NCBI RefSeq assembly: GCF_036046055.1
Contig: NZ_CP107939.1
Coordinates: 1,302,001 to 1,366,000, forward strand
From: Nocardia sp. NBC_00403
GTDB lineage: Bacteria; Actinomycetota; Actinomycetes; Mycobacteriales; Mycobacteriaceae
DNA: 64,000 nucleotides
Direction of reading: 5' to 3'
This document shows positions 46,059 through 55,164 of the stretch, in pieces. Below the pieces are notes generated by a model. That model was not told the origin of the DNA. It did not search any database and saw nothing but the letters and a program-made list of their open reading frames with translations. Within the stretch, counting starts at the first letter, position 1; every line of letters starts with the position of its first letter. Position numbers and translations under genes: made by a program.

Positions 46059-46687
46059 GCATCGGAGCAAGTGACAGCGCGGCGGTGAACGAGGCGTTGC
46101 GCAGCACGAACGGGCATGCGGCCCATGGCGTCGCGCCCGAAACCGCGACCGCGCCGGCACCGCCCGAGGTCGCCATCCTCAATGCGGTGCAGTCGGCGAT
46201 CGGCGGCAACCCCGCGGTCGTCAAGGCGGCCCGCGGCATGTCGCACTTCGGTGAGCACGCGCTCGGCTGGGTCGGCATCGCCGCCGTCGGCTGGCTCGCG
46301 GACAAACCGCGGCGTCGGCAGTGGGCGGGGGTCGCGGTCGGTGCGGTCGGTGCGCACGCCGCGTCCATCGTGATCAAGCGGATCGTCAGGCGTCCTCGCC
46401 CGAACGACCCATCGGTGCAGGTCAACGTCTCCACGCCGAGCAAATTGAGCTTCCCGTCCTCGCACGCGACCTCGACCACGGCGGCGGCGGTGTTGCTCGG
46501 GAAACTGACCGGGCTACCCTTGCCTGCGGTGCTCGTTCCACCGATGTTGCTCTCCCGGGTCGTGCTCGGGGTGCACTATCCCTCCGACGTGCTCGCTGGA
46601 TCCGCGCTCGGTGCCGCGTCCGCCGCTGTAGTGCTTGCCGCCGAAAAGAGACTCGATAGTGACCGGACAAGAAAGAGCCTTGGTTGA
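46055..46687 (+). CDS. PAP2-type decaprenylphosphoryl-5-phosphoribose phosphatase (Rv3807c-like)
   Basis: 210 aa. It has the three PAP2 phosphatase motifs in order: KRIVRRPRP, PSSHA and SRVVLGVHYPSD, within four to five membrane helices. By position next to ubiA and similarity to Rv3807c it should remove the 5-phosphate from decaprenylphosphoryl-phosphoribose, on the way to the arabinose donor. GTG 46055 overlaps the glfT2 stop (GTGA). The first 45 residues are polar and Ala-rich. Confidence 0.87.
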   Translation: MSIGASDSAAVNEALRSTNGHAAHGVAPETATAPAPPEVAILNAVQSAIGGNPAVVKAARGMSHFGEHALGWVGIAAVGWLADKPRRRQWAGVAVGAVGAHAASIVIKRIVRRPRPNDPSVQVNVSTPSKLSFPSSHATSTTAAAVLLGKLTGLPLPAVLVPPMLLSRVVLGVHYPSDVLAGSALGAASAAVVLAAEKRLDSDRTRKSLG

Positions 46688-46688
46688 C

Positions 46689-47615
46689 ATGAGTGAAGAG
46701 CCGACCAGCGCCGACCTAGCCGAGGCTGTTGTCAAGGGCCCGCCCAAGACGCTGGCCGGCGGGTTGATCAAGGCCGTTCGCCCGCGACAGTGGGTGAAGA
46801 ACGTTCTCGTGCTCGCCGCGCCGCTGGCCGCGGGCTCGGCTACCGAGGTGGACGTGCTCGCCCCCGTCGGAATCGCCTTCGTGGTGTTCTGCATGGCGGC
46901 GTCGGGCATCTACCTCGTCAACGACGCGCTCGATGTGGAAGCCGACCGGGCCCACCCGACCAAGCGGTTCCGGCCGATCGCCGCGGGTGTGGTTCCGGTG
47001 AACCTGGCCTACATGCTGGCCGCGGTGCTGCTCGTCGCGTCGATCGCGGGATCGTTCCTCGCGTCGTGGCATCTCGCCGTCGTGATGGCGGTCTACATCG
47101 GTATCCAGCTGGCTTACTGTCTCGGCCTCAAACATCAGGCCGTGCTGGACATCTGCATCGTGTCCTCGGGCTTCCTGCTGCGCGCCGTCGCCGGTGGCGC
47201 GGCCGCGGATATTGATCTGTCGCAATGGTTCCTGCTGATCATGGCGTTCGGTTCGCTGTTCATGGCGGCGGGCAAGCGCTACGCCGAACTGCAGATCGCA
47301 CTGGGCACGGGCGCCAAGATCCGCAAGTCGCTCGAGTACTACACGCCGACCTATCTGCGCTTCATCTGGACTCTCGCCGCGACAGCGGTGGTGGTGTTCT
47401 ACGGCCTCTGGGCGTTCCAACAGGACAGCCTCAAGCACACCAATTGGTTCGCCATCTCGATGGTTCCGTTTACCATCGCAATCCTGCGTTATGCGGTCGA
47501 CGTCGATGGCGGCGAGGCCGGTGAACCCGAAGAGATCGCGCTGGGGGACCGCATCCTCCAGTTCCTCGCAATCGCCTGGATCGGAGCGGTAGGTGTCGCT
47601 GTCTATCTCACCTGA
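46689..47615 (+). CDS. ubiA: Decaprenyl-phosphate phosphoribosyltransferase (DPPR synthase, Rv3806c-like)
   Basis: 308 aa, UbiA prenyltransferase fold with about nine helices. The first Asp-rich motif NDALDVEADRAHPTKRFRPIA and the N-terminal KAVRPRQWVKNVLVLAAPLA match Rv3806c. It joins PRPP to decaprenyl phosphate in the first committed step of arabinan donor synthesis. ATG 46689 matches the mycobacterial N-terminus; GTG 46659, overlapping the phosphatase gene, is possible. The 3' end overlaps aftB by 23 bp. Confidence 0.93.
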   Translation: MSEEPTSADLAEAVVKGPPKTLAGGLIKAVRPRQWVKNVLVLAAPLAAGSATEVDVLAPVGIAFVVFCMAASGIYLVNDALDVEADRAHPTKRFRPIAAGVVPVNLAYMLAAVLLVASIAGSFLASWHLAVVMAVYIGIQLAYCLGLKHQAVLDICIVSSGFLLRAVAGGAAADIDLSQWFLLIMAFGSLFMAAGKRYAELQIALGTGAKIRKSLEYYTPTYLRFIWTLAATAVVVFYGLWAFQQDSLKHTNWFAISMVPFTIAILRYAVDVDGGEAGEPEEIALGDRILQFLAIAWIGAVGVAVYLT

Positions 47616-49575
47616 CGAGATGTTGGTCGAGGGAGCGGAGCGAACGGAATACGCAAGCGAGGAGCCGGCCGAAGGGTCGGCTCGCTCGGCCTTGCGGCAC
47701 GTGCAGCTATCCCGAGCCATTTTCGTCGGTGGGATGGCGCTCACTGTTGTCCTGTTCGCGACCGGCGCCTGGCAGCGGCGCTGGATCGCCGACGACGGCC
47801 TGATCGTGCTGCGCACGGTGCGAAACCTGTTGGCAGGCAACGGACCGGTCTTCAACGAGGGCGAACGCGTCGAAACCAACACCAGCACGGCGTGGACCTA
47901 TCTGGTCTGGTTCTTCAGCTGGCTCACCCAGGCCAGGCTCGAGTACGTGGTGCTCGGAGTCGCGCTGACGGTGTCGATGGCCGCGATCGTGTTCGCCATG
48001 CTCGGTACGGCACGGTTGTGGGGCGGCACCAAATCCGCGCTGCTGCTGCCCGCGGGCGTGCTCGTCTACATCGCGCTGCCGCCTGCCCGCGACTACGCCT
48101 CCTCCGGACTGGAGAGCGGTCTGGTCATCTGCTGGCTCGGCCTGCTGTGGTGGCTGATGATCCGGTGGAGCCAGGCCGAACGGGTCCGGCTGCCCGGCTT
48201 CTTCGGACTGGTGTTCCTCGCCGGACTCGCGCCGCTGATTCGTCCCGAGATGACCCTGGTCGGCGGACTGGCGCTGGCAATGATCTTCTGTGCGCCGGTG
48301 CCACAGACTCGGCTGCGTCCGATTGTGCTGCGGGCGTTGATCGTTGCGGCCGCCGGGATCGTCCCGCTCGGCTACCAGGTCTGGCGGATGGGCTACTACG
48401 GCCTGCCCTACCCGAACACCGCCGTCGCCAAGGACGCGGGCGGCGCGAAGTGGGGACAGGGCTTCAAATACTTGTGGGACCTGGTCGGTCCTTATTACCT
48501 GTGGGTTCCGCTGTTGGTGCTGCTCGCCGCGGGCGTCGTCGCGGCGCGCACCGCGACTGCCGTCGCGCCGGCACCGGCCGGTCGGCCCACCACTGCCGAT
48601 GAGCAGCGCGGCTGGACCGTGGACCGCGTGCGTGCATGGCTGCGCTCGCCGAGCGCGGTGGTCACGCTCATGCTCGGCAGCGGATTCATCCTGACCGTGT
48701 ACGCGCTGCGCGTCGGTGGTGACTTCATGCACGGCCGGATGCTGTTGCCGCAGCTGTTCTGCCTGTTGCTGCCGGTCGCGGTGGTGCCGATCCGGCTGCC
48801 GGAGGGCGGTCTGCGGTCGATGTCGGCCACCGACTGGTCGTTCGCGGTGATCGGGTTCGCATTGATCGGCACCGCGGGCTGGGCGCTGTTCGCCGCCAAC
48901 ACCACGGCCATCAAGACCGGGACCAAGATCAGCTCCTCGGGCATCGTCGACGAGCGCGTCTACTACGTGCTCAACACCGGCCACGATCATCCGATCCTGG
49001 CCGAGGACTACCTCGACTACCCGCGCATTCGGCCGATGGTCAACGACATCGCGGCCACCCCTGACGGCGGCCTGCTGCTGAACTCGCCGTCGTTCATGTT
49101 CTGGTACGTCGCACCACCGCCGCAGCCGATCCCCGAGGGCGGCGCCGGACACACGGTCTACTTCCTGAACCTGGGCATGACCAGCATGAACGTCCCGCTG
49201 AACGTGCGCGTGATCGACCAGATGGGCCTCGCCTATCCGCTGGCCGCGCACACCGACCGGTTGACCGACGGCCGCATCGGGCACGACAAGGCGCTGTATC
49301 CGGACTGGGTCATCGTGGACACCGGCGTGGTGGACAGGAAGCCGTGGATGCCGTGGTTCCTCGACGAGAAATGGGTCACCCAGGCTCGCACGGCGATGAA
49401 GTGCCCGGACACCGAGGCGCTGGCGATCTCCTACCGTGATCCGCTCACGTGGGACCGTTTCAAGCACAACCTGCTGCATGCGCTGAAGTTCGCGAAGTAC
49501 CGGATAGATCGGGTGCCGAAGTACGAGATCCAACGCTGCGATCTGGTCGATCCCTTCCCACAACCGCCGCGGTGA
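47593..49575 (+). CDS. aftB: Arabinofuranosyltransferase AftB
   Basis: 660 aa, a GT-C enzyme with about ten membrane helices and a C-terminal extracytoplasmic domain (from about residue 440). The catalytic-region motif IADDGLIVLRTVRNLLAGNGPVFNEGERVE follows the first helix. AftB adds the terminal beta-(1-2)-linked arabinofuranose that mycolates are later attached to. GTG 47593 is preceded by GGAGCGGTAG and overlaps ubiA; ATG 47620 is an alternative. Last gene before the terminator at 49594-49623. Confidence 0.94.
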   Translation: MSLSISPDEMLVEGAERTEYASEEPAEGSARSALRHVQLSRAIFVGGMALTVVLFATGAWQRRWIADDGLIVLRTVRNLLAGNGPVFNEGERVETNTSTAWTYLVWFFSWLTQARLEYVVLGVALTVSMAAIVFAMLGTARLWGGTKSALLLPAGVLVYIALPPARDYASSGLESGLVICWLGLLWWLMIRWSQAERVRLPGFFGLVFLAGLAPLIRPEMTLVGGLALAMIFCAPVPQTRLRPIVLRALIVAAAGIVPLGYQVWRMGYYGLPYPNTAVAKDAGGAKWGQGFKYLWDLVGPYYLWVPLLVLLAAGVVAARTATAVAPAPAGRPTTADEQRGWTVDRVRAWLRSPSAVVTLMLGSGFILTVYALRVGGDFMHGRMLLPQLFCLLLPVAVVPIRLPEGGLRSMSATDWSFAVIGFALIGTAGWALFAANTTAIKTGTKISSSGIVDERVYYVLNTGHDHPILAEDYLDYPRIRPMVNDIAATPDGGLLLNSPSFMFWYVAPPPQPIPEGGAGHTVYFLNLGMTSMNVPLNVRVIDQMGLAYPLAAHTDRLTDGRIGHDKALYPDWVIVDTGVVDRKPWMPWFLDEKWVTQARTAMKCPDTEALAISYRDPLTWDRFKHNLLHALKFAKYRIDRVPKYEIQRCDLVDPFPQPPR

Positions 49576-49593
49576 TCATATTCTCGTAGTCAC

Positions 49594-49623
49594 ACTGAGC
49601 CCACGGGTCACCGTGGGCTCAGT
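49594..49623 (+). terminator. Terminator of the glf-aftB operon
   Basis: ACTGAGCCCACGG (49594-49606), loop GTCA, and the exact complement at 49611-49623, followed by AGTTTC. It lies 18 bp after aftB. This separates the arabinogalactan genes from the mycolyltransferase array. Confidence 0.85.
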
Positions 49624-49810
49624 AGTTTCATGGGAGGATGCCGATAGAGTGGCGTACGCCGCTTTATCACTTTTTGATAACGCCCATGCATCGATGACGC
49701 GTTAGGCTGCGACGGCACGCCCGCCGGTGGCGTTCCCTCGCGATGGGTGAAAACCGGCGGTCACCGTAAATCGATCGGGATTCGGTCGGACGAAGAAAGG
49801 GTCCAAACAG

Positions 49811-50902
49811 ATGCGAGGCGTTATCGGGCGTAAGGCCGAAAGTGGACGTCTGAGGTCCCGGATAGCCGGTTCGTGGTTCAAGCGGTCGGTGCTGATGTCG
49901 CTGGCCGTTTTGCTACCGCTCGGGGTGTCGGTGGCAGGACCTGGCGCCACCGCGTCGGCAGCGTTCAATCCCGACGCGTTCGACTTCTGGGTCGACTCGT
50001 CGATGGGGCCGATCAAGTCGCGGATCTTCCGCGCGGCGGACGGCAACACCGGACGCGTGGTGTACGCGCTGGACGGCATGCGGGCCCGCGGCGACATCAA
50101 CGGCTGGGAGGCCGAGACCGAGATCGCCCGCGAGCTCACCAAGTGGAACATCAACGTCGTCATGCCGGTCGGCGGACCGTCCAGCTTCTACGCGGACTGG
50201 AACGCGCCGGGCAACTTCCTCGGCCTCAACACCGGTTCGTCGGGGTCGGCCAACGGCTCCTCGTCGGGTTCCGCGATGACGGGTTCCTCGGGCTGGAACG
50301 AGACGCTGGGTAAGAACAACACCTACAAGTGGGAATCGTTCCTCACCAACAACCTGCGTTGGGCGCTGCGGGACCGGCTCGGCTTCAACCCGAACGGCAA
50401 CGGCGTCTTCGGCTTGTCCATGGGCGGCAGTGCCGCGCTGACACTGGCCGCCTACCACCCGGACCAGTTCCGGTACGCGGGTTCGTACTCGGGCTACCTG
50501 AACATCTCCGCGCCGGGTATGCGTGAAGCGCTGCGTGTGGCCATGATCAGTGCCGGTGGCTACAACATCGACGCGATGGCGCCGCCGTGGGGCCCGCAGT
50601 GGCTGCGGATGGACCCGTTCGTCTTCGCGCCGCGACTGATCGCGAACGGCACCAGGGTGTGGGTCGCCGCCGGTAGCGCGCTGCCGGGTCCCGCCGACGC
50701 GACATCGCCGCTGGATATCCTGCAGGGCACTCCGCTCGAGGCGCTCGCGCTGGTCAACACCAGGGCCTTCCAGGTCCGCATGATGAGCCTCGGTGCGCAG
50801 AATGTCACCTACAGCTTCCCTTCGGTCGGTATCCATAACTGGCGCAACTGGGAGGCCGAGGTCTACCGGATGATTCCGGACCTCTCGGCCAACATCGGGT
50901 GA
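49811..50902 (+). CDS. Antigen 85-type mycolyltransferase, copy 1
   Basis: 363 aa. A signal peptide ends near ATASA (about residue 51) and is followed by the alpha/beta-hydrolase fold of the Ag85 family. The triad is Ser203 (GLSMGG), Glu310 (PLEALAL) and His342 (IHNW). It transfers mycolate from trehalose monomycolate to arabinogalactan or to a second TMM. The loop that carries a disulphide in mycobacterial Ag85 is expanded to a 30-residue Ser/Gly-rich insert around residues 138-168. ATG 49811 follows AAAGGGTCCAAACAG. First of five tandem copies. Confidence 0.93.
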   Translation: MRGVIGRKAESGRLRSRIAGSWFKRSVLMSLAVLLPLGVSVAGPGATASAAFNPDAFDFWVDSSMGPIKSRIFRAADGNTGRVVYALDGMRARGDINGWEAETEIARELTKWNINVVMPVGGPSSFYADWNAPGNFLGLNTGSSGSANGSSSGSAMTGSSGWNETLGKNNTYKWESFLTNNLRWALRDRLGFNPNGNGVFGLSMGGSAALTLAAYHPDQFRYAGSYSGYLNISAPGMREALRVAMISAGGYNIDAMAPPWGPQWLRMDPFVFAPRLIANGTRVWVAAGSALPGPADATSPLDILQGTPLEALALVNTRAFQVRMMSLGAQNVTYSFPSVGIHNWRNWEAEVYRMIPDLSANIG

Positions 50903-50910
50903 ATCATGAG

Positions 50911-50974
50911 CCCGGCTCTGTAGAGCCGGGGACGCGGTGAAACCGGCCGCCTGGTGCGCATGCACCAGGCGGCC
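50911..50974 (+). terminator. Double hairpin terminator after mycolyltransferase copy 1
   Basis: A small hairpin CCCGGCTC-TGTA-GAGCCGGG (50911-50930) is followed by GGCCGCCTGGTGC-GCAT and its complement (50945-50974) with TTTTT directly after: a canonical intrinsic terminator. The 250 bp from here to copy 2 hold no gene; TTGACA at 51011-51016 could be part of its promoter. Confidence 0.9.
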
Positions 50975-51227
50975 TTTTTCGTTATCCGAAACAGGGCGTC
51001 CCCAGCCCCCTTGACAACGAATGTGCACCGACGAACGCTGCACTTCTTGTGGCTTGAATCACTTTCCAGCAACATAGAAGCATTCGCTTGCGATTGATAC
51101 ACGGAGAACATGCACACAGGTGGAAACGTCCGTTTTATGGAGTTTCCCCGCCTGAATGCCCGATGAGGGGGCTGGTCGAGATTGCTAATCATTTGCCGAC
51201 CGCCTTCTGAATGAAAGGTCGAGAGGA

Positions 51228-52289
51228 ATGCGAAGTCCGCGCTGGAAACGTAGGCCCGATAGCTCTGCAGCCCAGGCTTCCCGGTTGCGTAAGTGGGCTG
51301 TCGGAGTAACGGTCGCCCTGCTCATGCCGCTGGGGATCACCATTGCGGGCATCGGCGCAACAGCATCGGCAGCATTCGATCCCGCCGCGTTCGATTTCTG
51401 GGTCGACTCCGGCATGGGTCCGATCAAGACCAGAGTCCTGCGCGCCGCGGACGGCAACACCAACCGCGTCGTCTATGTGCTCGACGGTATGCGGGCCCGC
51501 GAGGACCTGAACGGCTGGGAGATCGAAACCAACATCGCCGAGATGCTGGCGAGTAACAACATCAACGTGGTCATGCCGGTCGGTGGCCAGTCGAGCTGGT
51601 ATGCCGACTGGAACGCGCCGAGCGAATTCTTCGGCGTTCCCGCGGGCGCTGGTTCGTCCTCCGGCTCGGGTGCCATGAATGTGCTCTCCGGCGGTCCCGG
51701 CAAAAGCTACCGGTACCAGTGGGAGTCCTTCCTGGCCGACAACCTGCGCGGGGCGCTGCGGGACCGGCTCGGCTTCAACCCGAACCGCAACGGCGTCTTC
51801 GGCCTGTCGACCGGAGGCAGCGCGGCACTGACACTGGCCGCCTACCACCCGGATCAGTTCAGCTTCGCCGGCTCGTTCTCGGGCTACCTGAACAACTCCG
51901 CGCCCGGCATGCGTGAGGTCATCCGGGCCGGCATGATCGACGCCGGCGGCTACAACGTGGACTCGATGGCGCCGCCGTGGGGCCCGCAGTGGCTGCGGAT
52001 GGACCCGTTCGTCTTCGCGCCGCGACTGATCGGCAACGGGACCCGACTGTGGATCGCCGCGGGCAGCGGCAGGCCGGGCGCAACCGACGCGCCGAGCTTC
52101 AACACCCTCACCGGCATGGGGCTGGAGAGCTTGGCGTTGATCAATACGCGCGCCTTCCAAGTGCGGATGGCCGCACTCGGCGCATCCAACGTCGTCTATT
52201 CCTTCCCGGAATTCGGCATCCATGCGTGGAACAACTGGCAGGACGAGGTCTACCGGATGACTCCCGACCTGTCGGCGAACATCGGCTGA
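51228..52289 (+). CDS. Antigen 85-type mycolyltransferase, copy 2
   Basis: 353 aa. A signal peptide ending in ATASA is followed by AFDPAAFDFWVDSGMGPIKTRV, close to copy 1. The triad is Ser194, Glu300 and His332. The nucleophile motif reads GLSTGG rather than GLSMGG; the serine is kept. The Ser/Gly-rich insert of copy 1 is present but shorter (AGAGSSSGSGAMN). A 69-bp stretch (51964-52032) is identical to copy 1 (50574-50642). ATG 51228 follows GAAAGGTCGAGAGGA. Confidence 0.93.
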   Translation: MRSPRWKRRPDSSAAQASRLRKWAVGVTVALLMPLGITIAGIGATASAAFDPAAFDFWVDSGMGPIKTRVLRAADGNTNRVVYVLDGMRAREDLNGWEIETNIAEMLASNNINVVMPVGGQSSWYADWNAPSEFFGVPAGAGSSSGSGAMNVLSGGPGKSYRYQWESFLADNLRGALRDRLGFNPNRNGVFGLSTGGSAALTLAAYHPDQFSFAGSFSGYLNNSAPGMREVIRAGMIDAGGYNVDSMAPPWGPQWLRMDPFVFAPRLIGNGTRLWIAAGSGRPGATDAPSFNTLTGMGLESLALINTRAFQVRMAALGASNVVYSFPEFGIHAWNNWQDEVYRMTPDLSANIG

Positions 52290-52300
52290 CGTGCACCACA

Positions 52301-52339
52301 ACGGACCGCCCGGCACCCCTTCGGCGCCGGGCGGTCCGT
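52301..52339 (+). terminator. Terminator after mycolyltransferase copy 2
   Basis: ACGGACCGCCCGGC (52301-52314) and its complement (52326-52339), followed by TTGTATTTG. The 300 bp from here to copy 3 contain no gene and include an AT-rich patch near 52440-52475 that may hold the next promoter. Confidence 0.82.
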
Positions 52340-52640
52340 TTGTATTTGCCCGAATAATCGCCTGTGTGCATGATGTTCGCTGATTAGTTGCTGTCGGAAG
52401 AATTTCGGTGCTGCGGTACTCCTTGCGACGCTGACCGCATGTTGGTTCGGCAAATCTCTGATTTTTTATCACGATCCGGTATCGCAGTGCGTTTCAACCG
52501 GGATCAGCTTCGAATAGCTGCCTATGAAGAGCGGTAGCGCCACGACCTGCCCGGTGCGGAGAGTCGTCGGTGTTGAACGTCGATCCTCATGCACGACAGT
52601 TGCGGTCAACGGTGATCGCACGGGCGAAAGGTCGAATCGA

Positions 52641-53684
52641 ATGCGATCAGGCGTGGTACGCGGAAATGTTGCCGATGAGCACGGATGCATACTCGAAGCC
52701 GACGGGCGTGGTCGTCGCCGTCGGTGGCTGCGCCGGTCCGTCGCCGGCGTGGCCTTCGCGCTCGCCCTGCCGTTCGGAATCGCAGTCACCGACTTCGCCA
52801 CACCGGCTGTGGCGAGCTTCGATCCGGCCGGTCAAGATTTCTGGGTCGACTCCAACATGGGCCCGATCAAGACCAGGATCTTCCGCGCCGCCGACGGCAA
52901 TACCAACCGCGTCGTCTATGCCCTCGACGGTCTGCGGGCCCGTAACGACCTCAGCGGCTGGGAAATCGACACCGACATCTCCCGGGTGCTTCCGCAGTGG
53001 AATATCAACGTTGTGATGCCGATCGGCGGGATGTCCAGCTTCTATTCGGACTGGATCGCACCGAGCAACACCAATGGCCAGCAGCGCCCCTACGCATGGG
53101 AAACGTTCCTGACCGAGAATCTGCGCTGGGCGCTGCGCGATCGGCTCGGCTTCAATCCGAACGGCAACGGCGTATTCGGTTTGTCCATGGGCGGCAGCGC
53201 CGCGCTCGCGCTCGCCGCCTATCACCCGGATCAATTCCGGTACGCGGGCTCGTATTCGGGCTACCTGAATATCTCCGGACCCGGCATGAGGGAGGGCTTG
53301 CGGCTGGCCCTGCTCGACGCGGGCGGATACAACATCGACGCCATGTGGGGCCCGCCGTGGGATCCGCGCTGGCTGCGCAACGACCCGTTCATGTTCGCAC
53401 CGTTGTTGCGTGCGAACGGAACTCGGCTCTGGATTTCGTCCGGCAACGGCCAGAGCGGTCCGCGTGACGTAGTCAACAATCCGCTCGACGCCTACAACCT
53501 CAGCAATGCAATGACGCTGGAGACGATCGCGCTCGCCAATACGCGGGCCTTCCAGCTGCGTCTGGACTCACTCGGCCCGACGAATGTGCACTTCGACTAC
53601 ACGCCCATCGGCGTGCACAACTGGCCTTACTGGGCCGACCAGGTCTACAAGATGCTGCCCGACCTCAGCGCCAATCTGGGGTGA
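52641..53684 (+). CDS. Antigen 85-type mycolyltransferase, copy 3
   Basis: 347 aa. The signal peptide follows an unusually Arg-rich start (GRGRRRRWLRRSVAGVAFALALPFG). Triad Ser182 (GLSMGG), Glu294 (TLETIAL) and His326 (VHNW). The loop between DW and YAWETFL is short (IAPSNTNGQQRP), without the Ser/Gly insert of copies 1 and 2. ATG 52641 is chosen because its leader GAAAGGTCGAATCGA matches the leader of copy 2 almost base for base. No clear terminator follows; 53685-53965 shows no gene. Confidence 0.92.
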   Translation: MRSGVVRGNVADEHGCILEADGRGRRRRWLRRSVAGVAFALALPFGIAVTDFATPAVASFDPAGQDFWVDSNMGPIKTRIFRAADGNTNRVVYALDGLRARNDLSGWEIDTDISRVLPQWNINVVMPIGGMSSFYSDWIAPSNTNGQQRPYAWETFLTENLRWALRDRLGFNPNGNGVFGLSMGGSAALALAAYHPDQFRYAGSYSGYLNISGPGMREGLRLALLDAGGYNIDAMWGPPWDPRWLRNDPFMFAPLLRANGTRLWISSGNGQSGPRDVVNNPLDAYNLSNAMTLETIALANTRAFQLRLDSLGPTNVHFDYTPIGVHNWPYWADQVYKMLPDLSANLG

Positions 53685-53965
53685 ATTCCCGATCGGGGAC
53701 GACATCTCCGAGCGAACGCGATAAGGTCACCGCACGATCACAGGTGTGTGTATGGGCGGATTTCGGCCACCCGGTTGCTTAGGCTTCCGGCGTCGAATAT
53801 CGTCCAGCGAGCGCAAGTGTGACCAGATCGTTGTAGCGCCGTCGTTTTGCGTCGGAATGTCGGGGTCCGATGCACATGTGACGTGCGTCTCGTTCGAAGC
53901 ACGGGTGCTGCCCGGCCCTCATGGGCTACCGGCGGTACCACAACAGCAGAAAGAGAGCAGGATTC

Positions 53966-55000
53966 ATGCGTTTCGGCAGGGCGGCCGGCCCGAAGAGAAG
54001 CACGGGACGGCGAGTCACCCCTCGCGGTTGGCGTCATCGAATTCTGGCTGTCGGTGCCGCAGCACTTGCGCTACCGATTGCCGCCGGAGTGGCGGCCCCG
54101 ACCGTTGCCACGGCCGCCCCGGCGCACAGCCCTGTGCTGCGCGCCCCCGCGGGTGGCTTCGAGGATCTGATGGTCCCCTCGGTCATGGGCCCGATCAAGG
54201 TTCAGGTGCAGTGGGCGGCGCGCGGCGGCAACGCGGCGCTGTATCTGCTCGACGGCCTGCGTGCTCGCGACGACCGCAATGCGTGGTCGTTCGAGACGAA
54301 TGCGCTGCAGCAGTTCGGCAACGACAACATCTCGCTCATCATGCCGGTCGGCGGTCAGTCGAGCTTCTACACCGACTGGTACGCGCCGAGTAACACCAAC
54401 GGCCAGAAGACCACCTACAAGTGGGAGACCTTCCTGACCAGGGAGCTCCCGGCCTTCCTCGAGGGTTACGGCGTCTCCCGCACCAACAACGCGATCGCGG
54501 GCCTGTCGATGGGCGGCAGCGCCGCGCTGGCCCTCGCCGCCTACCATCGCGATCAGTTCAAGCACGCCTCGTCCTTCTCCGGCTACCTGAACATCTCCGC
54601 GCCCGGTATGCGTGAGGCGATCCGTATCGCGATGCTGGACGCGGGCCGTTTCAACGTCGACTCGATGGCGGCGCCGTGGAGCCCGGCGTGGCTGCGGATG
54701 GATCCGTTCGTGTTCGCGCCGCAGCTCAAGGGCCTGCCGATGTACATCTCGGCGGCCAGCGGCCTCCCAGGTCAGTTCGACCGGCCGAACTCGGCGGTCG
54801 GCGCGTTCAACACCAGTAACGCCATGGCACTCGAGGCGCTGTCGCTGGTGAACACCCGCGCCTTCCAGGCTCGCCTCGCGACCCTGAGGATTCCGGCTCA
54901 GTTCGACTTCCCCGCCCAGGGCACCCACTCCTGGAAGTACTGGGAGGGTGAGCTTTTCAAGGCCCGCAACGGCATCCTGGATGCCACCGGCGGCTGGTGA
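53966..55000 (+). CDS. Antigen 85-type mycolyltransferase, copy 4
   Basis: 344 aa. A basic N-terminus and signal peptide (LAVGAAALALPIAAGVAAPTVATA) are followed by the Ag85 fold with FEDLMVPSVMGPIKVQVQW, as in mycobacterial Ag85. Triad Ser181 (GLSMGG), Glu290 (ALEALSL) and His321 (THSW). The THSW-x-YW ending is closer to mycobacterial FbpA/B/C than those of copies 1-3. ATG 53966 follows GAGAGCAGGATTC. Confidence 0.93.
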   Translation: MRFGRAAGPKRSTGRRVTPRGWRHRILAVGAAALALPIAAGVAAPTVATAAPAHSPVLRAPAGGFEDLMVPSVMGPIKVQVQWAARGGNAALYLLDGLRARDDRNAWSFETNALQQFGNDNISLIMPVGGQSSFYTDWYAPSNTNGQKTTYKWETFLTRELPAFLEGYGVSRTNNAIAGLSMGGSAALALAAYHRDQFKHASSFSGYLNISAPGMREAIRIAMLDAGRFNVDSMAAPWSPAWLRMDPFVFAPQLKGLPMYISAASGLPGQFDRPNSAVGAFNTSNAMALEALSLVNTRAFQARLATLRIPAQFDFPAQGTHSWKYWEGELFKARNGILDATGGW

Positions 55001-55015
55001 TCCAGCCACATAGAC

Positions 55016-55067
55016 CGCGAACGGCGCCGCCTGCTTCCCCGACCAGGGAGCGGCGGCGCCGTTCGCG
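55016..55067 (+). terminator. Long-stem terminator after mycolyltransferase copy 4
   Basis: CGCGAACGGCGCCGCC (55016-55031) pairs perfectly with 55052-55067 around a 20-nt loop, followed by TTTCG. Confidence 0.8.
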
Positions 55068-55164
55068 TTTCGGGTAACAGTGCCTGAGTACGCGGGGCGG
55101 CGGATTAGCTTGCTACCCGCGCGTCCTACCAGGTTGACCGCCCTTCCAGGGGTAGAAAACACTT

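Noticed and set aside
51807..51818. Possible loss of the nucleophile in mycolyltransferase copy 2 (GLSTGG instead of GLSMGG)
   Set aside because: The serine is in place; only the residue after it has changed, and Glu300 and His332 are kept.
53688..53697. CCCGATCGGG palindrome after mycolyltransferase copy 3 as a terminator
   Set aside because: Only 10 bp with no loop and no T-tract; too weak to list.
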